Notes under the pieces: generated by a model
Told to the model about the DNA's origin: nothing
What the model saw: only the letters and a program-made list of their open reading frames with translations
The model's database searches: none
Program-made: the position numbers and the translations under genes
Part shown: positions 16,858 to 26,127 of the stretch, in pieces
Layout: every line of letters starts with the position of its first letter
Numbering within the stretch: position 1 is the first letter of the stretch
Assembly: GCF_903893715.1 (NCBI RefSeq)
Contig: NZ_CAITNG010000023.1
Span: forward strand, 1-50,756
DNA length: 50,756 bases
DNA from: an uncultured Mucilaginibacter sp.
Lineage (GTDB): Bacteria > Bacteroidota > Bacteroidia > Sphingobacteriales > Sphingobacteriaceae
Reading direction: 5' to 3'

Positions 16858-17855
16858 AATGGCATACGTGCCAATGGTGCAATATCCTGCCCAACAAAAT
16901 CTTTGTCGAGGTATTTATAGTAGCCGGCTATGGCGATCATTGCGGCATTATCGGTACAGTACTCAAATTTAGGGATAAAACTTTCCCAACCTTTTTGTGC
17001 GCACAGATCGGTCAATCCCTGCCGCAAGCCTGTATTGGCCGATACCCCGCCCGCTAAAGCCAGTTGGGTAATGCCATATTTTTCGGCAGCTTTCCTGAAT
17101 TTATTTAGTAAAATGGTCACCACACGTTTCTCAACCGAAGCGCAAATATCGGCCATGTTCTTTTCCAAAAATTGCGGGTCGGTAGCAACGTTATCTCGTA
17201 TAAAATATAGTATCGAAGTCTTTAATCCGCTAAAGCTAAAATCAAACCCGGGTATGTTCGGTTCGGGGAAGGGGTAAGCATCCGCATTGCCCAAACGGGC
17301 GTATTTATCTATCAGCGGTCCGCCGGGATAAGGCAATCCTAATATCTTGCTCGTCTTGTCCAAAGCCTCGCCGGCCGCATCATCCAATGTTTGGCCAATG
17401 ATTTCCATATCAAAATAGTTTTTCACCAAAACTATTTGCGTATGCCCGCCCGAAACCGTGAGGCATAAAAAAGGGAATTTCGGTTTTGTCTCACCAATAA
17501 AATGTGCCAATACATGCGCCTGCATGTGGTTTACCTCGATAAGCGGCAGGTTTTTGGCCAGCGCGAACGACTTGGCAAACGATACCCCAACTAATAATGA
17601 GCCTAAAAGCCCCGGACCGCGCGTAAATGCTACGGCATCAATATCATTTTTGCTTACTTTTGCGTTTACTATTGCCTGCTGTACAGCGGGAATGATATTT
17701 TGCTGATGTACGCGCGATGCCAGTTCGGGCACAACGCCGCCATAAGCCGCATGGATTGTTTGATTGGCAATAATATTGCTTAGTATTTTACCATCAACAC
17801 AAACAGAGGCACTGGTTTCATCGCACGAAGATTCAATTCCTAGTATAACAGCCAC
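16854..17855 (-). CDS. tsaD: tRNA N6-adenosine threonylcarbamoyltransferase TsaD
   Basis: 333 aa enzyme of the ASKHA fold that transfers the threonylcarbamoyl group to A37 of ANN-decoding tRNAs, with TsaB and TsaE. Seen: GIESSCDETS at the N-terminus, metal-binding HMQAHVLAH, SGGHTQIVLV, GGVSANTGLRQ, and the C-terminal DNAAMIAIAGY. The start codon is GTG at 17855 (MAVILGIESS), with no in-frame ATG upstream. Divergent from tamB with only 28 bp between, so the promoters must overlap coding sequence. Confidence 0.94.
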   Translation of the reverse strand: MAVILGIESSCDETSASVCVDGKILSNIIANQTIHAAYGGVVPELASRVHQQNIIPAVQQAIVNAKVSKNDIDAVAFTRGPGLLGSLLVGVSFAKSFALAKNLPLIEVNHMQAHVLAHFIGETKPKFPFLCLTVSGGHTQIVLVKNYFDMEIIGQTLDDAAGEALDKTSKILGLPYPGGPLIDKYARLGNADAYPFPEPNIPGFDFSFSGLKTSILYFIRDNVATDPQFLEKNMADICASVEKRVVTILLNKFRKAAEKYGITQLALAGGVSANTGLRQGLTDLCAQKGWESFIPKFEYCTDNAAMIAIAGYYKYLDKDFVGQDIAPLARMPF

Positions 17856-17876
17856 AGCAGTAATTTAAATAGGGGA

Positions 17877-17884
17877 CAAAGTTA
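17877..17884 (-). promoter_or_regulatory. Probable -7 element of the tsaD promoter
   Basis: CAAAGTTA on the plus strand reads TAACTTTG on the minus strand (TAnnTTTG), about 22 nt before the tsaD start. No good -33 partner was seen. It overlaps the presumed tamB start. Confidence 0.4.
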
Positions 17885-20800
17885 TTAAAAAACTACTCAA
17901 AATAGCGTTATGGATAGTATTGGTGCTGATAGTTCTCTTCAGTTCAATCATATTAGCGTTCAGATTAAAATCCGTACAAACATGGGCCGCAAAAAAGGCT
18001 GCTATTTACCTGTCCAAAAAACTAAACACCACCGTAGGTATTTCAAGTTTGTATATCAAACCATTCTCGTCGGTAACGCTCGATAGTTTGTATGTGCTCG
18101 ACCAGCAAAAAGACACCCTGCTCAGCACACCCGAACTCACTGTCGATTTGTTCAATTTTTCCATTTTTAGCAGCATACAAAACCGCACCATTGTTTTAAG
18201 CAATATACAATTGGATAACGGGTCTATATACATCAAACGGCAAAAAGATAGTACCAGCAATTTCAAATTTATCCTGGATTCCCTCAGATCCAAGGATACG
18301 GTAAAAACTCCGGGCAAGCCATGGAACATCAGCTTCGAAAAAATCACTTTAAACAACCTGCGTTTCAGGTACAAAAACCAACTGAGCAACGAAGTCAATA
18401 TCGACCATGTAAACTTTAACGATATCGATGTAAAACGTTTCTCCACAGTGCTGACCAACCTCGACTTGAAGCACCACCTGTTTAAAGCAGATATACAAAA
18501 TCTGCGGCTCAACGAAAAAAGCGGATTCGACATCAAAAAACTTACTACTACGGCTATCATTGATAGTAACCAGATCACGTTAAAAAACCTCGACCTGGTT
18601 ACCAACCGCTCAACCGTGAAAAACTATTTCAGGATGAAGTTCAAATCGTACGACGATTTCTCGGACTTTGAAAACAAAGTAGTGATGGATGCCGATTTTA
18701 AATCCGCGCGTATTTCATCGCTGGACATAGGGTATTTTACCGTCAACCTGCAACACACCTATTTCGACTTAGGTGTTACCGGCCGTATTAAAGGTTTGGT
18801 TAATAATTTACAAGCCAAAAACCTGATGGTAACCGCCGGCCAGGCCACCTATATTAAAGGCGATTTTAACCTGAAAGGACTGCCCAATTGGGACAAAACC
18901 TTCCTCGAATTAAAATTCGATCAGATAGCCTCTAATAAAAAGGATATCGATTTACTGTACAGTCGGTTCACAGGGCACCCAAACAGCCGCGTGCCGGATG
19001 TTATAGCAAAATTCGGCAACTTCAATTTCTCGGGCCAGTTTAGCGGCTTTCAAAACGATTTTGTGGCCTATGGCGATTTCAAGACCAAACTGGGCCGTTT
19101 TAGTTCAGATATCCACCTTAAATTTGATAAGGCCGGGGTACCAAGCTACAGCGGCAAAGCAAGCACTTTCGATTTTGACTTGGGCACATTGGTGGATAAC
19201 GACTTGCTGGGCCGCACAACATTTAATGCAAATGTCAACGGCCACGGCTTCGATATCAATAACTTATCGAGCAAGGTAGATGGTAAATTAGCTTATTTTG
19301 ATTTTAAAGGCTACCGTTATAATAACTTGACTGTGAACGGCACCTTCAATAAAAAGAAGTTTGAAGGGGCGCTCTTGGTTGACGACAAAAACCTTAACCT
19401 CAATTTTTCGGGCGACGTGGATCTGAGCGAAAAACTGCCCAAATACAGTTTTTATGCCGAAATAAAAGGCGCGAAATTGAATGAGCTTAAATTGATGAAA
19501 GATACCGTAGCCGTTGATGCCCAACTCACCACCAACTTCTCCGGCACCAACATCAATAACATCGATGGCAGCATCCTGTTAAAAGCCATTAAACTACAAA
19601 AACCTGCGAAAGGCTACACTATCGATTCGGTATACTTCATCGCATCAGGAAAAGAAAATGCCAGGCAAGTATTGCTCGAATCGGATTTGGCCCAAGGCAG
19701 TATAAAAGGAAGTTATGATTTGGGCTCACTACCCGATTATTTCAAAACCATCGCCAATAAATACATCCCTTCGCTAAAAATGGAAATCGGCGATATAAAG
19801 CCACAAAACTTTTCGCTCGATTTCAAGATCAGGAAAATCGACCCGCTCGCACAGTTTTTTGCACCATCCCTCAGCTTTCCCGACCAAGGCAGCATTGCAG
19901 GCAAATTTAACTCAATAGATAGGACAGCCGTATTAACCGGTTCGGTAAAAACCATTAAATACAACGGGCTTGTTTTTCACGATTTGGTTATTGACGAAAG
20001 CACCAATGACAAAACCATGGACCTTAACCTGGCCCTAACCAAGATAAACTTTAGCGATAGCCTTTTTGTTAAAGACATTAACATCACCAATTTTTTACAG
20101 CGCGACAGTTTAAACTTCAACGTTAAACTATCCGACAAAAACGCGGTCAACCAACTCGACTTATACGGCCTTTTTAAGTTTAACGGCGATACTACTGCAG
20201 CCCTGCAACTGCTGCCGTCCGACATTATTTTGGAGCATAAAACATGGCGCCTAAAAGAAAATGTACAGATAAAGATTGCACAGGATAAAGTTCAGATAGA
20301 TGGGTTTGAGATGTCATATGGTCCTCAAAAAATCAAGATCAATGGCATCATATCGCCCGACCCCGCCGATATCCTGGCACTCAGTTTCGAGCGGTTCAAC
20401 ATGAATACCCTGGATCAGCTAAGCAAGGCCAGTGGTGTGTTTCTAAACGGCACCATGAACGGCGATATTAAGCTTTCGTCGCTACGCCATAAGCCTGCTT
20501 TCGAATCAAACCTTGCCATCGACTCGCTGGCGCTCAACGGAACCGTATTGGGCGACGTTAAATTTATTACCAAACTGGCCGAGCCTGATAACGTACTGAA
20601 CACCAAGTTGAGCATATTCAACAAAGCGCTCGAAACCTTAACTGCTACCGGCACTTACGACCTTAGCCCTACTGATAACACGTTAGACTTTGCTTTAAAA
20701 ATGAACCAAACACAGGCCATTGTTTTGCAGCCATTTGTAAAAAGCCTGGTATCAAATTTAAAAGGCGCGCTTTCATCCGATCTTACACTGCGCGGCACCC

Positions 20801-22356
20801 TTTCCAAACCGCTTATCAATGGAACGCTTACCTTCGAAAATACAGGGCTAACCGTGAACTATTTAAAAACGCCCTATATCATCAACGATAAGGTAACCGT
20901 CGACAATAGCCTCATCAAACTCGACAACTTAAACATAACCGACGGCCGGGGCGGTGTTGGCATAGCCAACGGCACGGTCGATTTGAGCGGCGCGCTTTCC
21001 AATCCGGTATTGAATGTTGACATTGATGTAAAAAACCTCCTCACGCTCAATACCACTTTTAAAGACAACCGACTGTACTACGGAACCGCCTTTGGCTCGG
21101 GTAAGTTTTCCTTTGCGGGACCGATTGACAACATGCGTATCAACATAAAAGCAAGAACCGAAGCGGGTACCATATTCAATATACCGCTAAATACTTCAAG
21201 TACCGCTTCCGACTATGACTTTATCCAATACGTAAACCCAACTGATACCACCAAAACGCAAAAAAAAGGGAACTCCTTTAAAGGGGTTACCCTAAACTTC
21301 GACCTTTCGGCTGACGAAAAAACGACAGTTAAAATATATACCGACTATGGTGTGTTGACAGGCAACGGCATAGCCAATAACCTTAGCTTGAACATCAGCA
21401 GTCTGGGCGATTTTAGTATGTACGGCTCCTACCTTATTTCCACGGGTAAGTTTGAGTTTACTGCAAAAAGTGTGATCAGTAAGTTGTTCCAGGTTAGCCA
21501 GGGTGGTACTATCAGCTGGGCCGGCGACCCGCTTAATGCCACCATCGACCTAAAAACAATTTATGAGGTGAGGGCAAACGTAGGCGACCTGTATGCTGCG
21601 GCGGGTCTCGCCCCTTCAAACGGTAACAATACCAAATACGAATTGGTACAGGCCCAACTTAATTTAAGTGGCGCGCTAATAAAACCACACATCGATTTTG
21701 ATTTTAGTTTTCCAAACGATCCTAACGTAAAAGACGATTTAGGCACATATTTAGCTGATAATACCAACCGCAATACACAAGCGTTAAGCTTGATTGTAAG
21801 GCAGCAATTTGCCACATCATCAAACAACAATGTAGGCACCACTGCGCAAGGCGTTGTTACCGAGTATGTTTTTAACCAGTTCAACAGCCTTTTCGCGCAA
21901 TCAAACATTAAGTATTTCGATTTCAACATCCGCAGCACGCAAAATGCAAGCGCCACCCTGCATTTTTTTGGCGATCGCTTGTTGCTAAACGGTAGTTTGT
22001 TTAGTAGCCAGGGCAATAGCGAGTTGTTTGGCAACTCAACAACCAGCCTGTTTAACCAAAGCTTAAACAGCAACAACATTACTAAAGATTTTGGCGTACA
22101 ATACCTCATCCGCAAAGATGGTAACCTGTTAGGCACCTACTCATACCGGGTACTAAACAGTACATCGGTCAATACATTCAACAGTCAGATAGACCTGCAA
22201 TACGTAAATGGCGTGGGTTTAGTTTACCGCCGCGATTTCGACACCTTCGGCGAATTTTTCAAAAATATTTTGGGCGGTAAAAAACCAGCCAAAAAGGACA
22301 CAGCTAAAGCTGTAGGCCCGGCAATACCGGCAAAAGACGAAGACGATAATCCGTAA
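17884..22356 (+). CDS. tamB: TamB-like translocation and assembly module / AsmA-type protein
   Basis: About 1490 aa. Seen: one N-terminal membrane anchor (IALWIVLVLIVLFSSIILAF) after a basic KKLLK, then a very long repetitive beta-strand region and a C-terminal DUF490/TamB domain (GTISWAGDPLNATIDLKTIYEVRA, then a barrel-like end). Such proteins bridge inner and outer membrane and help lipid transport or outer-membrane protein insertion. The start is unusual: the basic N-terminus is preserved only if translation begins at ATT 17884. The first standard start codon is TTG at 17920, inside the anchor, and the frame is open back to 17866 without ATG, GTG or TTG. The acidic and Lys-rich tail (about 35 residues) looks unstructured. 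Confidence 0.88.
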   Translation: MKKLLKIALWIVLVLIVLFSSIILAFRLKSVQTWAAKKAAIYLSKKLNTTVGISSLYIKPFSSVTLDSLYVLDQQKDTLLSTPELTVDLFNFSIFSSIQNRTIVLSNIQLDNGSIYIKRQKDSTSNFKFILDSLRSKDTVKTPGKPWNISFEKITLNNLRFRYKNQLSNEVNIDHVNFNDIDVKRFSTVLTNLDLKHHLFKADIQNLRLNEKSGFDIKKLTTTAIIDSNQITLKNLDLVTNRSTVKNYFRMKFKSYDDFSDFENKVVMDADFKSARISSLDIGYFTVNLQHTYFDLGVTGRIKGLVNNLQAKNLMVTAGQATYIKGDFNLKGLPNWDKTFLELKFDQIASNKKDIDLLYSRFTGHPNSRVPDVIAKFGNFNFSGQFSGFQNDFVAYGDFKTKLGRFSSDIHLKFDKAGVPSYSGKASTFDFDLGTLVDNDLLGRTTFNANVNGHGFDINNLSSKVDGKLAYFDFKGYRYNNLTVNGTFNKKKFEGALLVDDKNLNLNFSGDVDLSEKLPKYSFYAEIKGAKLNELKLMKDTVAVDAQLTTNFSGTNINNIDGSILLKAIKLQKPAKGYTIDSVYFIASGKENARQVLLESDLAQGSIKGSYDLGSLPDYFKTIANKYIPSLKMEIGDIKPQNFSLDFKIRKIDPLAQFFAPSLSFPDQGSIAGKFNSIDRTAVLTGSVKTIKYNGLVFHDLVIDESTNDKTMDLNLALTKINFSDSLFVKDINITNFLQRDSLNFNVKLSDKNAVNQLDLYGLFKFNGDTTAALQLLPSDIILEHKTWRLKENVQIKIAQDKVQIDGFEMSYGPQKIKINGIISPDPADILALSFERFNMNTLDQLSKASGVFLNGTMNGDIKLSSLRHKPAFESNLAIDSLALNGTVLGDVKFITKLAEPDNVLNTKLSIFNKALETLTATGTYDLSPTDNTLDFALKMNQTQAIVLQPFVKSLVSNLKGALSSDLTLRGTLSKPLINGTLTFENTGLTVNYLKTPYIINDKVTVDNSLIKLDNLNITDGRGGVGIANGTVDLSGALSNPVLNVDIDVKNLLTLNTTFKDNRLYYGTAFGSGKFSFAGPIDNMRINIKARTEAGTIFNIPLNTSSTASDYDFIQYVNPTDTTKTQKKGNSFKGVTLNFDLSADEKTTVKIYTDYGVLTGNGIANNLSLNISSLGDFSMYGSYLISTGKFEFTAKSVISKLFQVSQGGTISWAGDPLNATIDLKTIYEVRANVGDLYAAAGLAPSNGNNTKYELVQAQLNLSGALIKPHIDFDFSFPNDPNVKDDLGTYLADNTNRNTQALSLIVRQQFATSSNNNVGTTAQGVVTEYVFNQFNSLFAQSNIKYFDFNIRSTQNASATLHFFGDRLLLNGSLFSSQGNSELFGNSTTSLFNQSLNSNNITKDFGVQYLIRKDGNLLGTYSYRVLNSTSVNTFNSQIDLQYVNGVGLVYRRDFDTFGEFFKNILGGKKPAKKDTAKAVGPAIPAKDEDDNP

Positions 22357-22361
22357 ACGTT

Positions 22362-23567
22362 TTAGTGTTTCAACAAAATGGAATGGCCCATTTTATCGCG
22401 TTTGGTTTTTAAATAAGTTTCGTTATGCGGGTTAGGTTTAATTTCCATCGCAACGTTTTCAACTACCTCTAAACCATAACCAACCAAGCCGGCACGTTTT
22501 TTAGGATTATTGGTCATTAACCTCATTTTAGTCACATTAAGGCTGCGTAATATCTGGGCACCTACGCCATAGTCGCGCTGATCCATTTTAAATCCAAGCT
22601 TTAAATTGGCCTCAACTGTATCAAACCCGTTTTCCTGCAGGTTATATGCTTTTAGTTTATTGATGAGCCCTATGCCACGGCCCTCCTGGTTCATATACAA
22701 AATAACGCCCTTGCCTTCCTTTTCTATCATTTCCATGGCTTTGTGCAACTGCGGGCCGCAATCGCACCTGCACGATCCGAATATATCGCCCGTAACGCAC
22801 GAACTATGCACCCGCACCAAAACAGGTTCATCATCCGCCCAGGTACCTTTTACCAATGCCAGGTGGCTCTCGCCTGTATCAAGCTGCGTATAGGCAACCA
22901 TATCAAAAACACCATATTCGGTTGGCAGCTTAACCGATACTTCTTTACGGATCAGCGTTTCGTGCTCCAATCGGTACGATATCAGGTCCTTTACCGAAAC
23001 AACCTTCATGTCAAACTCTTTTGCAAACACCAAAAGATCATCCAGGCGCGCCATCTCGCCATCCTCTTTCATTATCTCGCAAATTACGCCCGCAGGTTCA
23101 AAACCTGCCATTACGGCAAGGTCAACAGCCGCTTCGGTATGGCCTGCACGACGCAGCACACCGCCATCTTTGGCTATGAGCGGGAATATATGCCCAGGCC
23201 TGCCCAAATCTTCTGGCTTGGTGGCGGGGTCAATTAGTGCAAGGGTAGTTTTGGAACGGTCTGTAGCCGATATGCCGGTGGTACAACCGTTGCCTATCAA
23301 ATCCACCGATACAGTAAAGTTTGTCTCGTGCGAGGAGGTGTTATGCCCAACCATAGGCTCAAGCCCAAGCTCAGTGGCGCGTGCCTGTGTTATTGGGGTA
23401 CATATCAGGCCGCGGCCATAACGGGCCATAAAATTAATGGCCTCGGGGCTTGCAAAACGTGCGGCAGTTAAAAAATCACCCTCGTTCTCACGGTCATCAT
23501 CATCAACAACAATTACTATCTTGCCTGCCTTTATATCCTCTATCGCTTCGCTTATGGTATTTAACAT
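22362..23567 (-). CDS. ribBA: Bifunctional DHBP synthase / GTP cyclohydrolase II
   Basis: 401 aa two-domain enzyme feeding both branches of riboflavin synthesis. Seen: the N-terminal 3,4-dihydroxy-2-butanone-4-phosphate synthase domain with the metal-binding acidic loop [12 protein letters not shown] and GHTEAAVDL, and the C-terminal GTP cyclohydrolase II domain with zinc ligands in [19 protein letters not shown] and the catalytic region NQEGRGIGL. Length and domain order are normal. Convergent with tamB (5 bp between stops). The 105-bp upstream region shows no FMN riboswitch, so transcription probably starts at the TACCTTTG element. Confidence 0.95.
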   Translation of the reverse strand: MLNTISEAIEDIKAGKIVIVVDDDDRENEGDFLTAARFASPEAINFMARYGRGLICTPITQARATELGLEPMVGHNTSSHETNFTVSVDLIGNGCTTGISATDRSKTTLALIDPATKPEDLGRPGHIFPLIAKDGGVLRRAGHTEAAVDLAVMAGFEPAGVICEIMKEDGEMARLDDLLVFAKEFDMKVVSVKDLISYRLEHETLIRKEVSVKLPTEYGVFDMVAYTQLDTGESHLALVKGTWADDEPVLVRVHSSCVTGDIFGSCRCDCGPQLHKAMEMIEKEGKGVILYMNQEGRGIGLINKLKAYNLQENGFDTVEANLKLGFKMDQRDYGVGAQILRSLNVTKMRLMTNNPKKRAGLVGYGLEVVENVAMEIKPNPHNETYLKTKRDKMGHSILLKH

Positions 23568-23625
23568 CTCAATATAATTTAATGCTATTAATAAAAGCCG
23601 CTTGACAACTTAGTCAATATTGGTG

Positions 23626-23633
23626 CAAAGGTA
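23626..23633 (-). promoter_or_regulatory. Probable -7 element of the ribBA promoter
   Basis: CAAAGGTA on the plus strand reads TACCTTTG on the minus strand, a strong TAnnTTTG match about 60 nt before the ribBA start. The -33 element is not clear. Confidence 0.45.
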
Positions 23634-23672
23634 ATCAACTATAATACTTATGGCAGTCGGTTTAATGTAAAA

Positions 23673-25109
23673 TCAACGGCGGTGCAGTTTCTGTTTCAGC
23701 TGCCTAAACAGGTCGGTAAAAAAACGTTTATAAATCTCGGCATCAAACAAAACCGAATCGTTGGCTGCTTTGTACGATAAAAACAGCCCGACAGGTGTCA
23801 TGAAAATAATAGCTATCCAGGTGCCGAATATAGGTGGCAACGACCCTCCCTGCGCCGATTTTTCTCCAATGCTCGTGATAATAAAATAAATCAGGAAGAA
23901 TATCACCGATATAACCACCGGCAAGCCAAGGCCCCCTTTGCGTATAATGGCCCCAAGCGGTGCGCCGATAAAAAACAACATCAAACATGCAGCCGATAAG
24001 GTGAATTTCTTTTGGTACTCCACCAAATACCTGCGCAAAATACTTTGTTTTTCCATATATTCTGCTGTTTTATCTGCCACCATGCTCTTTATTGTCTTTG
24101 CTTCCGCGTTTGCGTTTTGCACTGTCGTTAATTGCAAATCGGCCCGAATAGCATCGATAACCCGCCCATGTGGAACTACTGTTTTATAGCCCGGCACCGG
24201 TTTATGTGGCACGGTAAAGTACTTTATATTGGGGATCATGATGGCAAAATTCGCTTCATCAACCTTGTCAACTTGTTTTTTTACAATTTTAAACGTATCG
24301 GCCAGTTGCTTTGAACTCAACATTGGAAACGAGCCTTTGAAAAGCGATTCGGGGGTTCGTTTCGGTGTAAATGCCGACAGGTCAAGCTTTTCCTCGGTCT
24401 CTTTAAAATAGAAACGTGTAAACCTCTGCCTCGGGTTATAAGACTGGTCGGGGCTCGACTCTTCGTACCGCACACCATCTTTCAGCTTTAATAAAAGGTA
24501 CGTATTGTCGGGCGATTTAGTCATTACCCCTTCTTTCGCGAAAATAACATTGTTGCCTGATGACGTCCCGATCCGCTGATAGATCATAATATCATATAAC
24601 CGCCGGCCGTCAGGGTCTTTTCTCCCTACACGTATAGTGTAGCCTGGGAAACTATTGTTAAAAACACCAACATTGATCAGCTTAGCCGATTTTTGCTCGC
24701 GCACACTATACAACAACGCAAAAAACTTGTAATTTGCTATCGGCAGCATATAATCCGAAAAAGCGAAAGCTGCCACGCTAAGTATGCTTACTACAATAAC
24801 CATGGGGTAAAGCGCGCGGGTTAACGATATACCTGCCGACTTTATAGCTACCAGTTCGTAGTTTTCGCCTAAAGTGCCATACGTCATGATGGAGGATAAC
24901 AGCACAGACAAGGGTAGTGCCATAGCCACATTGGTTGCCGAAGCATACAACATTAATTCACCAATGGTGTACCATTCAAAACCTTTTCCCACCATATCGT
25001 CGATGTATTTCCACAGAAACAACATCAGCAACACAAACATTACAATGAAAAAGGTGACTAAAAACGGCCTTATGAAGGCCTTTAAAATTAAGAGATGTAT
25101 CTTTTTCAC
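23673..25109 (-). CDS. LptF/LptG-family lipopolysaccharide export permease
   Basis: 478 aa YjgP/YjgQ-family membrane subunit of the LptB2FG transporter, which extracts LPS from the inner membrane. Seen: three N-terminal transmembrane segments (FLVTFFIVMFVLLMLFLW, ATNVAMALPLSVLLSSIM, ALYPMVIVVSILSVAAFAF), a periplasmic beta-jellyroll domain, and three C-terminal segments (LSAACLMLFFIGAPLGAII and following). The family phrase APLGAIIRKGGLGLPV is present. Whether it is LptF or LptG cannot be decided; Bacteroidota often carry a second copy elsewhere. It may share a transcript with the START-like gene 30 bp upstream. Confidence 0.88.
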   Translation of the reverse strand: MKKIHLLILKAFIRPFLVTFFIVMFVLLMLFLWKYIDDMVGKGFEWYTIGELMLYASATNVAMALPLSVLLSSIMTYGTLGENYELVAIKSAGISLTRALYPMVIVVSILSVAAFAFSDYMLPIANYKFFALLYSVREQKSAKLINVGVFNNSFPGYTIRVGRKDPDGRRLYDIMIYQRIGTSSGNNVIFAKEGVMTKSPDNTYLLLKLKDGVRYEESSPDQSYNPRQRFTRFYFKETEEKLDLSAFTPKRTPESLFKGSFPMLSSKQLADTFKIVKKQVDKVDEANFAIMIPNIKYFTVPHKPVPGYKTVVPHGRVIDAIRADLQLTTVQNANAEAKTIKSMVADKTAEYMEKQSILRRYLVEYQKKFTLSAACLMLFFIGAPLGAIIRKGGLGLPVVISVIFFLIYFIITSIGEKSAQGGSLPPIFGTWIAIIFMTPVGLFLSYKAANDSVLFDAEIYKRFFTDLFRQLKQKLHRR

Positions 25110-25139
25110 AAAACAAAAATAAGGAATTAATTATCCTTA

Positions 25140-25520
25140 TTACGCACCCAAAACGCTTATCAGGTAATCTATCTGGTTATCCCATATCAGTTTGCGCTCG
25201 GCTATGTTTTCTTCGGGAGCAAAATCGGTAACACTTAAAGCCACATCGTTGGTCAGCTCATCCTGTATAATTTCCATCTCAAAAAAACATTGCGGCTCAT
25301 CGTCCAACCATTTAAACTTCACCGATTTATATTCCTTTAAACCCAGCAACTTTGCCTTCTGCTCTTCGCCGTCCCAGGTAAAAGTATATATCTGATCCCT
25401 AACATTTACGTCGTCGGCAAACCATTGGGCAAGGCCGTTGGGTTCGTTTAAAAAGCCATATAGTATTCTGGGTGATGATTTGATTTCGTATTCGATGTTA
25501 AATTTCTTCTTTTCCGACAT
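25140..25520 (-). CDS. START-like (SRPBCC/AHSA1 fold) domain protein
   Basis: 126 aa. Seen: opening strand KKFNIEYEIKSSPRILYGFL, the phrase LAQWFADDVNVRD and FTWDGEEQKAKLL typical of the Bacteroidota START-like family, and an amphipathic C-terminal helix NQIDYLISVLGA. The fold binds hydrophobic ligands; no ligand is known for this group. The gene ends 30 bp before the LptF/G gene on the same strand, so co-transcription is likely. Confidence 0.82.
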   Translation of the reverse strand: MSEKKKFNIEYEIKSSPRILYGFLNEPNGLAQWFADDVNVRDQIYTFTWDGEEQKAKLLGLKEYKSVKFKWLDDEPQCFFEMEIIQDELTNDVALSVTDFAPEENIAERKLIWDNQIDYLISVLGA

Positions 25521-25598
25521 GATTAAGCTACAATACTGGTCTATTAAATTACTTAGGCGTAAATGTTAACAATTTTTCTAAAGGAAACGAATTTCTGC

Positions 25599-25606
25599 TA
25601 TATTTG
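25599..25606 (+). promoter_or_regulatory. -7 element of the tRNA promoter
   Basis: TATATTTG, an exact TAnnTTTG match, about 70 nt before the tRNA gene and in the right direction. Transcription would start near 25613, giving a leader that contains the 14-bp hairpin. Confidence 0.55.
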
Positions 25607-25630
25607 CAAACCTTTTTTTAAGGGGCATTG

Positions 25631-25664
25631 TTATTGATAAACAGTTGCTGCTGTTTATCAATAA
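25631..25664. repeat. Perfect 14-bp inverted repeat before the tRNA
   Basis: TTATTGATAAACAG (25631-25644) and CTGTTTATCAATAA (25651-25664) pair perfectly around a 6-nt loop. It ends 10 nt before the mature tRNA 5' end. No T run follows it on either strand, so it is not a standard terminator. Confidence 0.7.
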
Positions 25665-25674
25665 AATACAATCC

Positions 25675-25748
25675 GGCGGGGTAGCTCAGATGGTTAGAGC
25701 GTAGGATTCATAACCCTAAGGTCGGCAGTTCGATCCTGCTCCCCGCTA
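25675..25748 (+). tRNA. tRNA with CAT anticodon, probably elongator tRNA-Met
   Basis: Full cloverleaf: acceptor GGCGGGG with CCCCGCT (terminal G-T), D-stem GCTC/GAGC, anticodon loop TTCATAA, T-arm GGCAG-TTCGATC-CTGCT, discriminator A; CCA is not encoded. One anticodon-stem pair (A31 with C39) is a mismatch. A CAT anticodon also fits tRNA-Ile with lysidine, but the body is closer to elongator Met. Confidence 0.88.
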
Positions 25749-25749
25749 C

Positions 25750-25776
25750 AAAGGCCCCTTTTAGGGGCCTTTCTTG
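25750..25776 (+). terminator. Rho-independent terminator after the tRNA
   Basis: AAAGGCCCC (25750-25758) and GGGGCCTTT (25764-25772) around a 5-nt loop, followed by TCTT. Confidence 0.75.
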
Positions 25777-25790
25777 TAAAAGCGAAATCC

Positions 25791-26056
25791 ATGTTTATGG
25801 TATACGTTTTATACTCCCAATCTTTTAACAAAATCTACATCGGTTACACATCCGACCTTGACAACCGTTTTCTCTCCCATAACGAATTGGCAACAAAAGG
25901 ATATTCTTTAAGGTACCGTCCTTGGGTTATTGCTTATACTGAAGAATTTGAAAACAAAAAGAAGCTATTGTAAGAGAAAGACAATTTAAATCACAACAGG
26001 GCAGAAAATTCATTTGGGAGTTAATTCATGAAAAATTTAATAGTTCAGATGGTTAA
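25791..26056 (+). pseudogene. Small GIY-YIG nuclease, broken by one-base deletion
   Basis: Translation from ATG 25791 gives 60 residues with the GIY-YIG core (VYVLYS, IYIGYTSDLDNRFLSHN, YTEEF) and stops at 25973. Adding one A in the A5 run near 25962 restores the family ending (KKEAIVRERQFKSQQGRKF, then WELIHEKF) up to a TAA at 26056, about 88 aa, the usual length of the UvrC-like stand-alone family. The last codons (NSSDG) are read from the start of the partial tRNA copy. GIY-YIG proteins cut DNA or RNA; the function of this small group is not established. The gene sits exactly between a tRNA and its partial duplicate. Confidence 0.75.
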
Positions 26057-26114
26057 AGCGTAGGATTCATATCCGTTAGCTAACGGTCGGCAGTTCGATC
26101 CTGCTCCCCGCTAC
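26041..26114 (+). pseudogene. Partial tRNA(CAT) copy without 5' acceptor strand
   Basis: Matches the tRNA at 25682-25749 from tRNA position 8 to past the 3' end. It has two D-arm changes and a rearranged anticodon/variable part that contains the palindrome CCGTTAGCTAACGG. The T-arm and 3' acceptor strand are identical. The seven bases before it do not pair with the 3' strand, so no working tRNA can form. Confidence 0.85.
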
Positions 26115-26127
26115 TTCTAATAGACTA

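Noticed and set aside
18006..18605. 199-codon antisense ORF in tamB
   Set aside because: Shadow of the tamB frame; no domain signature, and low-complexity Leu/Ser composition.
23568..23672. FMN riboswitch before ribBA
   Set aside because: The leader after the likely promoter is only about 50 nt, and none of the conserved RFN stem segments can be recognised.
26041..26114. Second functional tRNA-Met gene
   Set aside because: The 5' acceptor strand is missing, the D-stem is weakened and the anticodon/variable part is rearranged; no cloverleaf can form.
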